Both the position numbers and the translations under genes were made by a program. 64,000 bases of DNA from Litsea cubeba (lineage: Eukaryota > Streptophyta > Magnoliopsida > Laurales > Lauraceae): NCBI GenBank assembly GCA_012931725.1, contig CM022946.1:115148902-115212901 (forward strand). Reading direction: 5' to 3'. The notes beneath the pieces were generated by a model, which ran no database searches, was not told where the DNA came from, and worked only from the letters and a program-made list of their open reading frames with translations. This document shows positions 22,665 to 34,451 of the stretch, piece after piece (within the stretch, counting starts at the first letter, position 1; each line of letters starts with the position of its first letter).

Positions 22665-24053
22665 TGATGGATAGCGCTTTTGCTCGGTTCTACCGAGGTC
22701 GGCGGACGTGGGAGTCCGTTTGATCCGACCCTTTCGTGACCGGGGGGCAAAGGCGTGCATCAACTTTTCTTTGTGTGGGTGTGCCAGATTTTCTATTTTA
22801 CTTGGAATTGCAAGTGGTGATCCGGAGATCGACCTTCACAAGTAAAAAGGAAATCAACTTCTTTCAAGTTTTCCATTGCACATATATTTAAGAAAAGAGA
22901 CATTTTCTTGGTTTGCCGTGAAAGGCGATTTTTTTGGCATTTATAGCCGATTTTGGCGTTTATAGCCGATTTAAAATTCTTATCAATAATGAAAGACAAG
23001 AGTTGTGATTTTTTTCTCTTTTGAAAAAATACAAACTACAATGAAAAGCAAGAAAATGAGGATCTAACTTCTCAGGAGATTGTGGGGGACTCGTTCAAAT
23101 TGACGGTTCAAGCCATATGTGGACTTCGCCATCATCCATGCAGATGAGAACAGAGAATGCTCTTGATTCGCTTGGCTTGACTATAGCCTCGGATTTTTAG
23201 AGGACAAAGACCAAGAGGAGGTCCTATGTCCAACAAAAAGCTAAGTAGACGGGCTGAAAAGCCACGTCTAAGCCCTTGGAGGCAGAAGGAGAAGGCAAGG
23301 ACCTTGGGGGGGGGGGGGGGGTACTCCCCTAAGGGACTTTTGTCACCTTGCAGCAGTGGCCGGTGTAGAACTTCAGCAGAGTTTTCTCTCTTTCTTTCTC
23401 TTAGATTTCTGATGCCTTTTTTTGTTTGGATTTCCGGATTGTCCAAAGTCTCTCTGGAATGCTTGGGATGCTCTACTATTTATAGGCTCTTGGTAGCCAT
23501 TTAGGAGAGTTTATGGGCTTTTATTGCCATTAAGCTGCATAATGGGAGGAGTTATAGGATTTAATTCCTTTATTTTGTAACTCCTTTTTCTTGGCTTCTG
23601 ATTGGCCAGAGGAGATTAAGGGCATTTAATCGCCTTTAATCGCCATGATGGGAGGAGTTTCATGGGTTAAATGCCATGAATCAATTGACTTGTAACTCCT
23701 GGATGCTTCCTTCTGATTGGGCCGTCCAAAGAAATGAATTAATGACTGTAATAAAGCTAGTCAATTAATCGCATTAAATGGTCGCCAAGCAGCTGAAGAG
23801 TCGCGGGCCGTGCCGCGTCTGTTGGGATTCTTCTGGCTATGATAATTGATGGATCTTCATATAGATCGACATCGGATGACCATCTAACTTCAGGTATTGG
23901 TTGCCAACAGCGGGTCGGTGCCATCTGTCCTGTCGATTTCTCGATCGGTCAGGGTAGAAAGCACACTTTTTTGGTTGACCGATTGGCGATCAATGTTGAT
24001 TTTGATACTCTTGATGATTAACCCATGATTTTGACGGATGTCAAAGGATTTGG
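22665..24053 (-). repeat. 5' LTR of element E, truncated at its 5' end
   Basis: It matches A's LTR from its 3' edge (TGATGGA.. on the plus strand, 22665) for about 1.39 kb, then stops after GATGTCAAAGGATTTGG. The remaining part, including the 5' terminus TGTTGACACC, is missing. It includes the TATA region (CTACTATTTATAGG near 23470) and a run of 15 or more G at 23308. It faces D's LTR head to head. Confidence 0.85.
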
Positions 24054-24065
24054 AACCTTAAAATT

Positions 24066-25700
24066 TCACCCCAAATTTCAGGTCATTTCGACATCGTTTG
24101 ACCCAGTTTCAGCTTCTGATGGAAAATCGGCAACTCTGCGAGACAAATTCTTCGGCTTTCCTGGAAAATGGGAAACTTTGCACTAAAAAATGCAAGGATT
24201 CTCATCAAGTTTTCTACAAGGAAATCAGGCCAATAAATGATAAAAAATGTTCAGAAAAAATACAGAAGAAAAAAGAATCGAAATCAACATTTGAGACACT
24301 AAATCCTTTGACATCCGTCAAAATCATGGGTCAATCATCAAGAGTATCAAAATCAACATTGATCGCCAACCGGTCAAGCAAAAAAGTGTGCTTTCTACCC
24401 GACCGATCGAGAAATCGACAAAACAGATGACACCGACCCGCTGTTGGCAACCAATACCTGAAGTTACATGGTCATCCGATGTCGATCTACATGAAGATCC
24501 ATCGATGATCATCGCTAGAAGAATCCCAAAAGAAGCGGCACGGCCCGCGACTCTTCAACTGCTCGGCGACCACTTAATGCGATTAATTGACTAGCTTTAT
24601 TGCAGTCATTAATTCATTTCTTTGGACGGCCCAATCAGAAGCAAGCATCCGGGAGTTACAAGTCAATTGATTCATGGCATTTAACCCATGAAACTCCTCC
24701 CATCATGGCGATTAAAGGCGATTAAATGCCCTCAATCTCCTCCGGCCAATCAGAAGCCAAGAAAAAAGGAGTTACAAAATAAAGAATTCAATCTTGTAAC
24801 TCCTCCCTTTATGTAGCTTTATGACAATTGAGGCTCATAAATCCTCCTAAATGACTACCTAAAAGCCTATAAATAGGAGAGCATTCCAAAGAATTCCAGA
24901 TCGGAAAAAACCAAGCAGAGATCCCTGATAAGAAAATAGCACAGGAAATCCAGAGAAAGAAGAAAGAAAACTTTGCTGAAGTTTTGCACCGGCCACCACT
25001 ACAAGGTGACAAAAGTCTCTTGGGGGGTATCCCGCCCAAGGTCCTTGCCTTCTCCTTCTGCCTCCAATGGCTTAGACGTCGCTTTTCGGCCCGTCTACTT
25101 AGTTTTTTATTAGATATAGGACCTCCTTTTGGTCTTTGTCCTCTAAAAACCTGATGTTATAGCCAAGCCAAGCAAATCAAGTGCATCCTCTGTTCTCATC
25201 TGCATGGATGATGGTGAAGTCCACACATGGCTTGCGACCGTCAATCTGAACGAGTCCCCCACAATCTCCTGAGAAGTTAGATCCTCCTTTTCTTACTTTT
25301 CATTGTAGTCTGTATTTTTTCAAAAGAGACAAAAATCATAACTCTTGTCTTTCATTATTGATAAGAATTGTAAATCGGCTATAAACGACAAAAATTGGCT
25401 ATAAACACCAAAATCGGCTATAAATGTCAAAAAATCGCCTTTCACGGCAAATCAAGAAAAATGTCTCTTTTCTTAAATATATGTGTAATGGAAAACTTGA
25501 AAGAAGTTGATTTCCTTTTTACTTGCAAAGGTCGATCTCCGGATCACCAGTTATAATTCCAAGTAAAAATAGAAAATCCGACACACCCACACAAAAAAAT
25601 GTTGATATATGCCTTTGCCCCCCGGTTACGAAAGGGTCGGATCAAACGGACTCCCACATCCGCCAGCCTCAGTAGAAACGAGCAGAAGCGCTGTCCATCA
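24066..25700 (+). repeat. 5' LTR of element D, truncated at its 5' end
   Basis: It is the reverse complement of A's LTR from about A 61100 to 59226, lacking the GC-rich block present in A (60720-60870). It ends GCTGTCCATCA at 25700. It contains the plus-strand TATA box CCTATAAATAGGAG (24869-24882). About 235 bp at its start (24066-24300) are not present in E's LTR and form the centre of the inverted repeat. Confidence 0.85.
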
Positions 25701-27483
25701 AGCTGGCTCCACCCGGTGCGACTCGTTCATTTGAGAACACGATGCTAGAAATGAAATATTTGCATATCATATCATTTGCTCTATGCTTATACTTCTTTTC
25801 TTGATTCCTTGGCTACTTTCTAATTGGTGGCCTATGTTGGATTCCGCATCTAAAAAAAATGAGATGAGATTTTTTAGAAATTTCTAATTCTTTGAATTTA
25901 TTTCCACTCTTTCTCTTTTAAAAAAAAATTAGATTTTTCAGTTTGAATTCAAAATTGAGAAACATTGATCCTTTCCTATCGTTCATCACGCTTGCAGAAA
26001 TGTTGAGCCTGTTCGACCAAGGTTTTGGGCCATCGTTTCTCTTCGATGAGTTCATTAAAGATCTAAAAATAAAAAATAAAAAATAAAAAAATAGAAAATC
26101 AGATTTTTCAGTTTGGATTCAAAATTGAGAAACCTTGATCCTTTCCTATCATTCATCGCGCTTGCAAAAATGTTGAGCCTGTTCGACTAAGGTTTTGGGC
26201 CATCGTTTCTCTTCGATGAGTTCATTAAAGATCTAAAAAAATTATATATATATAAAACCATAAAATCAGATTTTTCATTTTGGATTCAAAATTGAGAAAC
26301 CTTGATCCTTTCCTATCATTCATCACGCTTACAGAAATGTTGGGCCTGTTCGACTAAGGTTTTGGGCCATCGTTTCTCTTCGATGAGTTCATTAAAGATC
26401 TTAAAAAAAACAAAAGTAAAAAAATAAAAAAGACATAGACCACTAAGGTTAAACCAACTGCGTTCTTTGATCACGGTTGATACAAGAAAAGCCTTATCCA
26501 TAGTGTAGAGACAACTTGACTGTTCTAGGCAAGGGTCCTCCGAACGGGTTCATTAAGTAATCCTACCCTTAGCTGGGGGCAATTCTATCAATCGAGATCT
26601 CATAAGACCGGGTTAGGAGGCCTATGTGTACTCTCTCGTCTTTTAAATAAAAAAAAATTTAAAAAAAATTTTTTTTAAATAAAAAATAAAAAATAAAAAA
26701 ATTTTCAAAAAAAAATCTATAAAAAAATAATAAAAAAAAGATTTATAAATATCTTCAAAAAAATAAAAGATTTTTTAAAAAAAATATTCTCAAAAAAAAC
26801 TTCCGTCATTTTTTGGTTCAGATTGGAGAAATTTTGGTCTCCTCCTTTCTGAGCACTGGCGCTCGCGGAAATCATTGAGCTCGTGTTCAGATTGGAAAGC
26901 CTTTTGCTCTCTTTGATAACCCCGATATTGGCCTTTCAAAAAAAAAAAAAACTCGTCATTTTTGGATTCAGATCCGAGAAATTATGGTTCATTTCCTTCT
27001 GAGTACTGGCACTCGCGGAAATCGCTGAGACCGTATTTGGATCGGAATACCATCTGCTCTCTTTGATGAATCCAATCTTGACCTTTCAAAACAGAGAATC
27101 TCATCTCATGGATGCGGTCTCAAAACATTTGTGTCTAGCGGTACTAGTACACCCTTTCAGGGTCTACTGTATTCGCGACCGGCACATTTGTAACTCCAAC
27201 CTTATATTCTTCTTACATCGAGCAAGCTCTGCTTCTCGATAAGTTGAATTTTGGTTCACAATTGCTTATAGCAGTCACTGGGACGCTCATTCTGGGCTTA
27301 TCATACCTGCGATTAGAACAATTGTACCCTTTATGGCTTTTTGCATTCTTCATATTGCTTGGGTCATATCCCTCGAGCGATTTGAAAAGACAAAACCATA
27401 GAACTTCCCATTTATGATCATTATATTATTATGATTACTAATGGATGTGGTCTTATTTCAGAAGTTTTTTCAAGAAACTAACA
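25701..27483 (+). other. PBS and leader of element D
   Basis: TGGCTCCACCCGGTGCGACT at 25704-25723 corresponds to A's primer-binding site. The leader holds three tandem units of about 140-150 bp (25930-26400, each with GATCCTTTCCTATC and GTTTCTCTTCGATGAG), an A-rich stretch (26640-26800), and two further diverged units (26800-27110). No gene. Confidence 0.75.
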
Positions 27484-30400
27484 ATGGTAGCATCGCTTAC
27501 CATTACTTTCGATGAGAACAAGCACCAGCTCATGCTTCAATAGAAGCAAACCACGTGCACCTACAAGCGCCCCATCAGCTGCCGAAGCGTCAACTCCCTC
27601 GGCAACTCTCTGAACTCTGGGTCGACCTCGACTCCCCGGACTATCGTCTTTGGGATGCTGGGACCATTCCCACTTCTCGAAGAACAAACTGCTCCTTCCA
27701 AAAAGCAGAAGCTCGCCTCTCAACGTGTCACTACCACGACACCAAAGGCGGGCACCAAAAGGCCCGAAGCCTGTGGCACCCCCACGAAGCCTTGACCCGC
27801 AAATGACCAGGTCTATCCCAAGACTTGGTCCCCAAGACCTTCACCAAAACAAAGAAGGTCCCAAACATCCACCAAGCCAGCATACCTGGCCCCACTCAAG
27901 GAGAACCAGTTCTACCCTCTTGCCTACATGAAAGAGGAGAGACCCATCTCCAACCTGACTCCCAAGTCAAACCAGCATGAGCCGGCTTGTTCTTACAAGC
28001 CCAAATTCAAGTCATGCATCACTAGGCCTCTATAAGCACCTGCTAAGGCCTACAATCCTTTGGTTCGACCCTTCATATCTACAGGGGCCGAACTCGAAAA
28101 ATTCAAAGCTTCGCTGCAATAGGCGAAGGACCGAGTTCGCATCCTATCATTGTCCAGCTACAAAGAAGATAGGCTTGGCTGCTGCGCCCGAGGGAGCACA
28201 TCCTTCATTGTCAAAGCCCAGCCAGAGCTGACCGAAGCTCAAGTTGCTCGTCGTATATGCCGCCACGCGCCGTATCGACAAAAGAGACTAGAGCCGCAAA
28301 GGACCCAGCCTCCTACACTTCAAGTCTCTCCCAAATGGGTCAAAAAAGAAAGACCCAACCAAGTTGCTACTGTCCATATGGTTGGAAAAACCAGAAGACG
28401 CCAAAAGTCAGCAATAAAAATCCATGTCCGACGTCCGGTGACCCGCAGTGTCTCCAGGACAAGAAGACATTAAGAAGAATCCCCTACTCCTTCAAACAAA
28501 GGATGGCAGAGTGATCCTTCCACAAGCTCTTCATCAAAAAGAATGAGCCCCAACTAAGTCACCAGGATAGTTTCTTCGTTCAAATCTCGAGGGATGAACG
28601 TCCTGGCTACAAATTCTGAGCCACCACTCGCAATCCACCTCAAGATGATGCGATCACACGCATCCAACAGTTGGAACAAAGCCAGCAGAGGATTGAAACT
28701 CTGATGGAAAACCTTTTCCTCGCCTTCCAAAATCAGGCAAACAATGAACCTCCTCCGAATCATCAAGACGATGAGGTAAATGGAGAAGAAAATGAGTCAC
28801 GCGCCCTTACCAAAAAGGACGTAGATAGTATCCTCGCCAAAGCAAAAGAAGAGGATATACTCAAGGAGCATGGGATCAAGCCACCATATCCCTTATGGAT
28901 GGACTCGGTCCCGTTCCCCACAAAACTGAAGCATCCTACTCTCCAAACATATACGGGGAAAGGATCAGCCAGACAGCACGTCATCCACTTCAAGATCTTG
29001 ACGGGAGCTATCGCGGATCAAGATGCACTCAAGATCCACCTCTTTGTAAGTACCCTAAAAGGTACGGCCTTTGACTAGTACTCCACTCTTCCGGAGGACT
29101 CCATTCAAAATTGGGCCATGCTAGAGGCACGCTTCCTGACTCACTTCAAAGGTGAGGATCATCCCGCTACTATGGCTCAGCCGTGCAACCTAAAACATGG
29201 GGAGAATGAGTCAACATATGACTTCATTCATAAGTGGAAAGCAATGGCATACAAATGCTCTGATGTATTGCCACAAGCATCGCTAGTCGACATCTGCCGA
29301 AACAACATGAGAGCTAGAATCCGCTCCATGATCATCGGCAAGAAATCAAAGAACCTGGGAGAACTCCTAGAAGCTTCCATGGAAGCTGAAACGGGGATTA
29401 AAGACCTCAACAGTCAGAAATCATCAAGAAAAGAGCCAACCGCCATTGCAACCTCTAAACCAAAGAGAAAAGAGGTCGTCAATGTGCAAACCATGTCAGC
29501 TCCTCAGCCACCAAAGAAAGCTGAAAACGAAGCTGCTGGTAAGAGACCTGACCTCTCTGATGCCTTCAAAGAGCGAGTAGAAAAGAAATACTCGTTCGAT
29601 GAAGATGTTGATGAAATCTTCGGGGCTCTCGTGGCAAACGGCAAGCTCACCTTGCCTGAACCCAAAAGACCGGGTGATGTTGGCAAAACCAACAATCCTC
29701 GGTACCGTCCATACCACCAGATGATCTCGCATCCTCTCAATCAATGCTTCGTTGTGAGGAAGAAAATAAATGAGATGTGGAAAAATGGAGTCATCACCTT
29801 TGACAAAAACTATGGGCCTGCCTCCGTCAACATGGTGACATGTGGACAAACATCAAAATCACCAAAGAAGAAGACACTACTTCCTTCAAGGTGATAAACC
29901 CAATTCAAGCGTCTGAAGAACTGGTTCCTTACCCGACACCAGACGGACAACCCATATGGGTACATCCCGATCTCCTGGAAGATGAAAATTGGGAGGTCGT
30001 GAAAACAAAGCCTACATCTCAACAGCGAAGGCAGGCTAGGAAACATCTCCTCAAGCTCAAACGACAAGAGAAGACCCAGCCAAAACAGGAAGTCCAAGAA
30101 AAGGCAGAGGCTTCCTCTACCGCTTCACTGGAGGCAACAAAAACGTCCCTTCCATAGACTTCAAAGGGCGTAAGAGAATTCACTCTCAGTGATTTCATGC
30201 CACCTCAATTCAAAGAAGGCACGCAGGGGGCATCATACTCTTGCAATTCGGTAGTTGGATTCTCCATTGATGGATACGAGTCCAGCGATACCGATGATGG
30301 ATTTGAATCCAGCTACACCGATGAGTGGGAGGAATCCCTTGAAACAGGAGAATATCTCTCCGATGAAGAATGGGTTCCTAAGACTCATCTTATGCCAGTA

Positions 30401-31885
30401 ATCTGGTATAGCCCCCTACAGCCACAAGGATCCTGGTCTGATGATGAAGAAGACCAAGAGGTTGTACATGAAAATGTTGTTGAACCAGCACTCTTCATTG
30501 CTCCAGTGGAAATCAACCATGTCGAGCCACAAAGAGTAGATGAAGAAGAAGATTTGGCTCCCATGCCTGATCTTGAAGAATATGCAAGGATCTTGCAGCG
30601 TCTCGCTCTAGAACAAGAGCAAGACCGCGTCAACGAGCTTCCTCGCAACCCAAAGCCTGAAGTCCCTGAAGACCATCAGGTACATCCTCCCTTAACTCCT
30701 GAAAATGGAGAAAATTGCTGGATAAATGATCCTCTTACATTCAAGGATGAGTCTGACTCCGATCAGGCAACGTCTCCTGTAATGTGATAATTCGGGATTA
30801 TAGCTCTTCCGAAGCTTCGTCTGATGAGATCACTTACACTCCGACGACGCCTAGCAATGTATCCTCTCGAGCCACCTCATCTCACATGACTTTCACTGAG
30901 ACGACACCCTGTCAGGCTTCTTCTCTTGAGACTGTGACTTCAGAGCTCATAGCCTTTCTGACTGAAGAATCCCCAGCTATTGATGCTTGGGACGATGAAT
31001 TGGTCAACGAAGAAGAAAGGTTGCTGGATGTTATTCAGGACTTGTTCCTGAAAAATGCTCCATGCAACACAATCACTGAGGATGGCAACTTTGCTGCAGA
31101 TACATCCTCAGCAAATGAAAAATGACAGCCTCTTGATCTTGAAGACAGTCTTTCAAACGAGGACCCTTCTCAAGAAGCTCTCGAAGTTGGTAGAGGCACC
31201 CGCTCTGGCCAGGACTACCATAAGAATTACAACCAATCTTCCTTTACATATGTAAATCTTTCGGGAAAAGATGCTATAAGCACCCCTAGTGGCAACAATG
31301 ATGAACATGTAGGCCTCAAGGAGGCTTTCAAGTATGACTTGAATGAACATTTCAAGCACATATCTGCACGTCTGCACATCCTAGATTTATTACGAATGTC
31401 TCCGCGCACTGTGATAATCTCATTTCGGAATTACAAAAGCTGCATGAGGATGTCGACAAACATGCCCCACAAGTCCTCCAAATTGAAATGGACTACCAGG
31501 TCAAAACCTCAGAAGCTTCCTCAAAGGGAAAAAATAAGAAAACTGAGGGATTATGCATCGAATGCCTCTCGGTTCAAAAAGCAGCTAGTGCAACCATCAC
31601 CTTCACTAAGGATGACCTCCTACTTGGTGAAACAAGGCACAACCGACCACTGTACTTCACAAGATATATCAAGGAAATGCCTACGCACAGAGTTCAGATC
31701 GACCCAGGTTCTGCACTCAACCTCATCTCCACTTCGGCTCTCGAAGAGTTGGGCATCCCACCCAGCAAGCTAAGCCACACATCTATATCTATCTTTGGAT
31801 ACGATCGGAGTACTCAAAGGCCTATCGGCAAAATCAGGTTCAAGTTGCAGATCGGTGATCTTATCTCTGAGGTCACTGTGTATGT
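27484..31885 (+). pseudogene. Gag and protease start of element D
   Basis: ATG at 27484 begins a frame like A's gag (variant MVASLTITFDENK) but a TAG follows 19 codons later. Longer open parts are 28671-29078 (MEQSQQRIETLMENLFLAF), 29118-29894 (capsid C-terminal part and knuckle YRPYHQMISHPLNQC, in which the first Cys of A is Arg), 29840-30157, 30197-30787 (acidic region), 30784-31125, and 31339-31907 with the protease motif DPGSALNLIS. Stops and frameshifts separate them, so this is a pseudogene. It ends at a deletion junction after EVTVYVI. Confidence 0.85.
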
Positions 31886-32416
31886 GATAAAATGGTCAAC
31901 CTCTTGAAGGTCCTTGTCACAAAGGCAGGTTCTCTCAATGCTCGACTGGCAAAATGGTCCATCCTTCTGTCACAATTTGATATTAGGTATGTACCACAAA
32001 AAGCAATCAAAGGGCAAGCTCTAGCGGACTTCCTCGCAGAGCATCCATTGCCTAAAGATTCTCCACTCAGAGATGATCTCCCAGACGAACCAGTCTACAA
32101 TGTGGAGACTTTCTCACAAAATGTCTCATGGGACATGTGCTTTGACGGTGCAACTAGGACAAATAAAAAAACACAGCTGATCTCGGGAGTTGGCATCCTC
32201 TTTGTTAGCCCCGTCAAATACATGATTCCACACGCTTTCTCGCTACTGGAACCATGCACAAACAATGCAGCTGAATATCAGGCTCTGATCCTAGGATTGG
32301 AACTCGCCATTGAATCCGGTATCACCATGATGGAAATCTTTGGAGACTCTCAACCGATCGTCAACCAGATGAATCAGAAATTTGAAGTCAGGAAGCCTGA
32401 TCTGCTGCCTTATTAC
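31886..32416 (+). pseudogene. RNase H region fragment of element D
   Basis: The frame enters at VNLLKVLVTKAGSLNARLAK (end of the first RNase H/connection) and passes through the second RNase H with MCFDGATRTNKK, NNAAEYQALILGLELA and FGDSQPIVNQ. It stops where copia element C begins, after LLPYY. In A the same protein continues with NKAQSLLQKFD, so the cut is an insertion and not an end of the gene. Confidence 0.88.
32412..32416. other. Predicted target site of copia element C (ATTAC)
   Basis: ATTAC directly precedes the C LTR edge. If it is the 5-bp duplication, a second ATTAC followed by AACAAGG-like sequence of D should stand right of C's far end, outside this window. Confidence 0.5.
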
Positions 32417-34437
32417 TGAAAGAAACTGCGATTCAGATCTGGACATCACTAAGGGAAGACATCCATGGCTGATTTGTAACAAAACAGGTTTTAAAAAATC
32501 TGATCTGGGCAGCATAAATCAGCCATATAGATCGCATAAAAAATCCATGGTGTCATGACCAACAAGTGTACAATTAAAGGAGATTCAAGAAGACTATTAC
32601 CTTGATGATTTGTAGACTTCAAATCTCTGAAATAAAAGATCCAAAGGGCTGAACTCAGACTTGCAATTAGCAAACAACTTGCTGGAATTTTCTGTAGTAG
32701 AATTGCTTTTGATCTTCTTCTCTATTTCACTTCCAAATCTGATTGGCTAAGATGGTGGGATCTTAATCTAGATTTCTAGATGGGTTTTGAGAACTTTTTT
32801 CTATGGAAAAAATCTCAGACTTGAGACTCTCTTCAATGAAGAAGACAATAGGGCTGGACGTGTGGGATAGGGGCTCTCTATGTGTTGGACGTCCAAGGGG
32901 AAAGCCTTCTCCTTTTTTATAGCAACTTGGGATTCCTTTCCTTAATGGTTATCTCTTCTAATTCTCATAGATGTCCTAAAAGGAAAGTATAATCTAACAA
33001 TTTATTTCCTTTTAGAAACGCTCCAATTAGAAAAGGAAACTAAAGGAACATCCCACAAACTTTAATAATTAGTAATCCTAGTTGCACAACACTTACTAAT
33101 TTAAGTTTCTAATTCAAAAAGGAAACTTTACTATACGAATATTAATCCAAATAGGAGTCCAACCTTCCAAGTACAAAGACCTACTCAAAGTTGGAACCTC
33201 ACCTATGGAATTCCTATTATGGACGTCTCACATAATAATGCACACCATGGCCCCCAAATAATTTATCTAGAATTAAATTCATGTATGCCATCAAAGGCCT
33301 ATTTGAATATAAACTCAAAATTATTTTTCCACTAAAATAATTCAACCATATGTCATCTAAACAACTTAGGAAACCATGCCAATCTTGGAAAGTGACTAGA
33401 GAAGGGACCAAAAGACATATTTGCCCTTGGCTCCCAAAATGACCAAAATGTCCATGCTAAACCCATAGCAACATTAAGACCATTTTAACCTTAACTCATT
33501 CCACTAAAGAGTTATGGTTGAACTCCAGGGATAAATATTTAATATGATATTAAGCTAGTCAGAAAGTGACAGTTGTCTTCGACCTACTAAGTAAAATGAC
33601 CTAAATGCCCCTCTATGTAACATCCATAATCAAGTCAGGTTATTAGATGTACTATCAACCTTCTTGATTACATCTAAACCTTAGAACTTCATATCCTTAA
33701 CTTAATCATCATCCAGAAATCATTCTCTTGGTCCAGGGAGCGACCCACAAGTTCAATATCCATATGGAACATCCATATACTAAGATCTTAGATTTTGATG
33801 ATTAATCGGATAATTCTAAGGGGACGATCATTCCATCATTAGATGACATAGATTCTTTATTGCATCTGCATGTCCTAACTGATCAAGTCCGAGTACCCAA
33901 AACATAGAGCTGTTGATCCTATGAAAAGAATCTCGCCCATAGTGAATTAAAGCACAACAACTTGACTTCGTCAGTTCATCCACAAATGCTCAAGATTAAG
34001 AGCACTGGTCACTCAGTAGCATGAGGTGACTTGTCTCTCTCAGTGATAGTACTATTTTAGAGATCACACCTATAATGGTCCTGTTCAATGCATTGCATAT
34101 GCACTAATGAGATAAATCCGGGAAAGTCCTCCCAAGACTTAGGTAAGTCACCCTGAATACAGGAGAGTCTCTCACTATAACTTATACCAAGATGAAGTGC
34201 CCAACTCCATCTTTCAGTTATGAACAAATATGTTGTTTCCAGTGTCCATGAATTAGACCTATCTATGTGTAGACACTACACACCTAATTCATTTACTAGA
34301 AACAATGGGCCTTACACAACCAGACATATATACATGTTTAAAGAGAAAATAGTCATTCCATTAAAAACCAGTAAATATCCAGTAACAAAAGATGAGAGTG
34401 CAGCTAGTGGGCTTTAGGGCATACACCAATCCCAACA
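32417..34437 (-). repeat. 3' LTR of copia element C
   Basis: On the minus strand it begins TGTTGGGATTGGTGTATGCC and ends GCAGTTTCTTTCA, about 2.0 kb. A TATA box (GCTATAAAAAAGG, minus) lies at 32911-32923. The polypurine tract adjoins at 34438. Its left edge interrupts the RNase H of D. The partner LTR is outside the window. It is AT-rich and shows no gene. Confidence 0.9.
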
Positions 34438-34450
34438 AACTCCCACTTGC
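34438..34450 (-). other. Polypurine tract of copia element C
   Basis: The minus strand reads GCAAGTGGGAGTT immediately before the LTR start TGTTGGG. It follows the pol stop codon directly. Confidence 0.8.
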
Positions 34451-34451
34451 A

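Larger units (their letters stand above)
3472..24053 (-). mobile_element. Element E: decayed giant Tat-type Ty3/gypsy, interrupted by element B
   Basis: Order on the minus strand is: 5'-truncated LTR (22665-24053), leader, gag (21228 to 17909), element B insertion, rest of gag plus protease (9670-7264), integrase end (7263-6367), minisatellite block, and remnant of the antisense gene (3472-4905, plus strand). It belongs to the same family as A and D. A deletion equivalent to about 2.4 kb of A removed reverse transcriptase, RNase H and the integrase zinc finger at about 7264. The 3' LTR is not in the window because the CACTA element begins at 3468. Confidence 0.85.
24066..32416 (+). mobile_element. 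Element D: plus-strand Tat copy, inverted partner of E
   Basis: LTR (24066-25700), PBS, leader, degenerate gag-pro (27484-31885), then a fragment of RNase H (31886-32416) follow in plus orientation. The family is the same as A and E. D shares base variants with E against A in LTR and gag, for example GTAGTTGG where A has GTAATTGG. A deletion corresponding to about 2.6 kb of A removed the protease end and reverse transcriptase. It is cut at 32416 by copia element C, so its 3' part should continue right of the window. Confidence 0.88.

Noticed and set aside
23308..23323. Run of 15 or more G in E's LTR as a special signal
   Set aside because: Other copies have shorter G-runs at the same place (36326, 59929), so slippage or sequencing uncertainty explains it.
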